From positions 170,575-234,574 of the forward strand of contig NZ_SLYD01000006.1 of the NCBI RefSeq assembly GCF_004340945.1: a stretch of DNA of 64,000 nucleotides, in the 5' to 3' direction. A program made the position numbers and the translations under genes. Numbering within the stretch: position 1 is the stretch's first letter; each line of letters starts with the position of its first letter. This DNA is from Sphingomonas sp. PP-F2F-A104-K0414 (lineage in GTDB: Bacteria > Pseudomonadota > Alphaproteobacteria > Sphingomonadales > Sphingomonadaceae). The notes under the pieces were generated by a model. It made no database searches. It was given only the letters and a program-made list of their open reading frames with translations, and had not been told where the DNA came from. This document shows positions 62,564 to 64,000 of this stretch, piece after piece.

Positions 62564-63460
62564 ATGAACCGTCTCGCCTTTCTTGCTCTCACTCTGGCGG
62601 GACTGGCCTGGGGGCTTGGCTTTCCGCTCGGCAAATTAGCACTGCGCGAACTCGACCCGGCGCATATGGTGCTGCTCCGCTTCATCGTTGCCAGCATCGT
62701 CGCTGGTCCATTCGCCTTTGCCACGACGGAGGCTCGAGCGCTGTTCCGTTCGCTGCCGGTGCTGCTGGCGGGCGCGCTTTACGGATTGGCCTTTGTGATC
62801 CAGTTCGAGGGGCTGGCCGGGGTCACCGTCACTCTTGCTGCCCTGCTGGTCGGAGCGATGCCTGCGCTGATAGCAATCTCGGCGTATCTGATCGGCGAAC
62901 GTGTCACACGCGCCTCATGGATCGGCGTCGTCGCAGCGACTGGTGGCGCGGCTTTGATTGCCGGCAAGCCGGGCGGTGCCGGCACTGCGATCGGCATCGC
63001 ACTCTCGTTGGCATCGCTACTGATCTTCCTGGCTTGGCTGCTGGCGCTGAAGCGCGTGCCAGTGACGCGATCAGCGATGGCTGTCCCTGCCGTCACATTG
63101 ATTGTCGCGACGCTCACCGTGCTGCCGATCGCTCTGCTGCTCCATGGTGCGCCCCCGCTCGCGCTGAGTGCGGTCGCTTGGAGCGGGATCATCGGGCAGG
63201 GTCTCCTCTCCACCTTCCTTGCCACGGCCGCCTGGCAGTATGGCGCAGCCCGCGTCGATAGCGCCAGTGCAGGCGTGTTCATAAACATCGAGCCGTTGAT
63301 CGGTGCCACTCTCGGCATCGGCCTTTTTGGTGATCCGGTGGGATGGCCAGTCCTTCTCGGCGGAATGCTGATTGTGCTCGGCAGCATTGTCGTCGTTCGC
63401 GGCGAGCGCCCCAGTGCCAGTCACGCAGCAGACGCTACGCATGGTCTGTCAATGGACTAG
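62564..63460 (+). CDS. EamA-family (DMT) transporter
   Basis: 298 aa from the ATG at 62564; upstream in-frame starts overlap the 61-bp element region and are rejected. Ten hydrophobic segments in two EamA repeats, the first opening LALTLAGLAWGLGFPLGKLA and the second around IALSLASLLIFLAWLLALKR, with GVFINIEPLIGATLGI near the end. The family exports amino acids or small metabolites. Substrate unknown. Confidence 0.82.
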   Translation: MNRLAFLALTLAGLAWGLGFPLGKLALRELDPAHMVLLRFIVASIVAGPFAFATTEARALFRSLPVLLAGALYGLAFVIQFEGLAGVTVTLAALLVGAMPALIAISAYLIGERVTRASWIGVVAATGGAALIAGKPGGAGTAIGIALSLASLLIFLAWLLALKRVPVTRSAMAVPAVTLIVATLTVLPIALLLHGAPPLALSAVAWSGIIGQGLLSTFLATAAWQYGAARVDSASAGVFINIEPLIGATLGIGLFGDPVGWPVLLGGMLIVLGSIVVVRGERPSASHAADATHGLSMD

Positions 63461-63467
63461 GTCCTGT

Positions 63468-63528
63468 GTCCCAGATGCGGACGTCGCCAACCCCTTCCCA
63501 GCTTCCCAACTTTGGCCGCTCGTTCATC
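63468..63528 (+). repeat. 61-bp dispersed element, copy 8
   Basis: Begins GTCCCAGATGCGGACGTCG and ends TTCCCAACTTTGGCCGCTCG then TTCATC. It starts eight bases after the EamA stop codon and lies between the convergent EamA and DnaJ-domain genes. Confidence 0.75.
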
Positions 63529-63592
63529 TTCGCGTTACGACCGCTTTTGGCGCCTGACCCTGCGAATTCGAATGTCCCGACTGGGCGATAGT

Positions 63593-64000
63593 TTAAGAAG
63601 CAGACTGTCCAAGTCCGAGTTTTGTGCCCGGTGAGCTACGGACGGCTTTTGCAGGAGGCTCGGGCACGGGATGAGCGGTGACGCTGCGTCGAACCGTAGG
63701 TGCCAATCCGGATTCCTCATTCCAAAGAACCAGGATTGTAGCGATCGGTGCGGCGGTGAGGATCAGCAGGAAAAGGCCCATCAGCCATTCGTTGGGCTGT
63801 AGCGGCTGCGAGAAGCTACCGCTGGGCTGCATCGACGGGCTAGGTCGCATCGGTCGCCTGCCGGCTTTCCTGGGGTGAAACGGGCGGTCCGCGGTCGCTC
63901 GGTGGGCAGACGGCCTGATCTGCGACCGATCATAGGCGGCGCGTGCTTCCTTCTTCCCCAAAACGGAATACGCCTCGTTGATCTCTTTCGCACGAGCAGA
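63593..64000 (-). CDS. DnaJ-domain membrane protein (partial, 5' end off the right edge)
   Basis: The open frame runs off the window edge and shows the last part of a J domain, ARAKEINEAYSVLGKKEARA, then AYDR, with helix III and IV features. A basic linker and one transmembrane helix follow (LMGLFLLILTAAPIATILVL), then a short tail. The HPD motif would lie beyond the edge. It is probably a membrane-anchored J protein recruiting Hsp70; its role is unknown. Confidence 0.75.
   Translation of the reverse strand, partial: SARAKEINEAYSVLGKKEARAAYDRSQIRPSAHRATADRPFHPRKAGRRPMRPSPSMQPSGSFSQPLQPNEWLMGLFLLILTAAPIATILVLWNEESGLAPTVRRSVTAHPVPEPPAKAVRSSPGTKLGLGQSAS

Overview
The window looks like part of a large plasmid or secondary replicon of a high-GC alphaproteobacterium, most likely a sphingomonad. 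Three things point there: a RepC-family replication initiator at the left edge, an imuA-imuB-dnaE2 mutasome preceded by a GTTC-N7-GTTC LexA box (the alphaproteobacterial SOS box), and four large TonB-dependent receptors in 20 kb. Taxonomy is inferred from gene content only; no rRNA, tRNA or CRISPR array was seen.

Layout. (1) 1-2.6 kb: 3'-truncated repC on the minus strand, a non-coding region with four copies of a ~24-bp repeat (candidate iterons or operators), and two small minus-strand genes where repA/repB would normally lie. (2) 2.9-22.3 kb: one compact plus-strand operon for an F-type type IV secretion system, in the order traA, L, E, K, B, dsbC-like, V, C, small membrane gene, trbI, S26 peptidase, W, small membrane gene, U, trbC, N, winged-helix gene, F, H, G. 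Most junctions overlap by 1-23 bases. No relaxase or coupling protein lies in the window. (3) 22.3-31.9 kb: small hypothetical genes, imuA-imuB-dnaE2, an HNH protein, an HU-like protein, an SRAP-family protein and a DUF1488-like gene. (4) 32-39.7 kb: an ABC exporter divergent from a DUF2975/HTH pair with two tandem dyads between them, then a TonB receptor-membrane protein-PepSY set, probably for iron-siderophore uptake. (5) 39.8-48.3 kb: a sugar-acid catabolic locus (MFS transporter, enolase-superfamily dehydratase, DHDPS-family aldolase, FadR-type regulator, large TonB receptor, SDR dehydrogenase). (6) 48.6-55.5 kb: a siderophore-type binding protein, TonB receptor and LysR regulator, then a TonB receptor next to mntR with an MntR-like box between them. 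(7) 55.9-61.5 kb: a defence island built on a Thoeris system, with one SIR2-SLOG ThsA, one DUF1863-type ThsB and four further TIR-domain proteins. (8) 61.8-64 kb: a hypothetical gene, an EamA transporter and a truncated DnaJ-domain gene.

The two most notable observations are the Thoeris-centred island with five separate TIR proteins, and a previously unannotated 61-bp dispersed element. The element is present in eight ungapped, same-strand copies, all intergenic and all between 32.4 and 63.5 kb. Other items to check are an MntR-TonB receptor manganese locus with a 32-codon divergent ORF, and two perfect hairpins in the leader of the sugar-locus TonB receptor.
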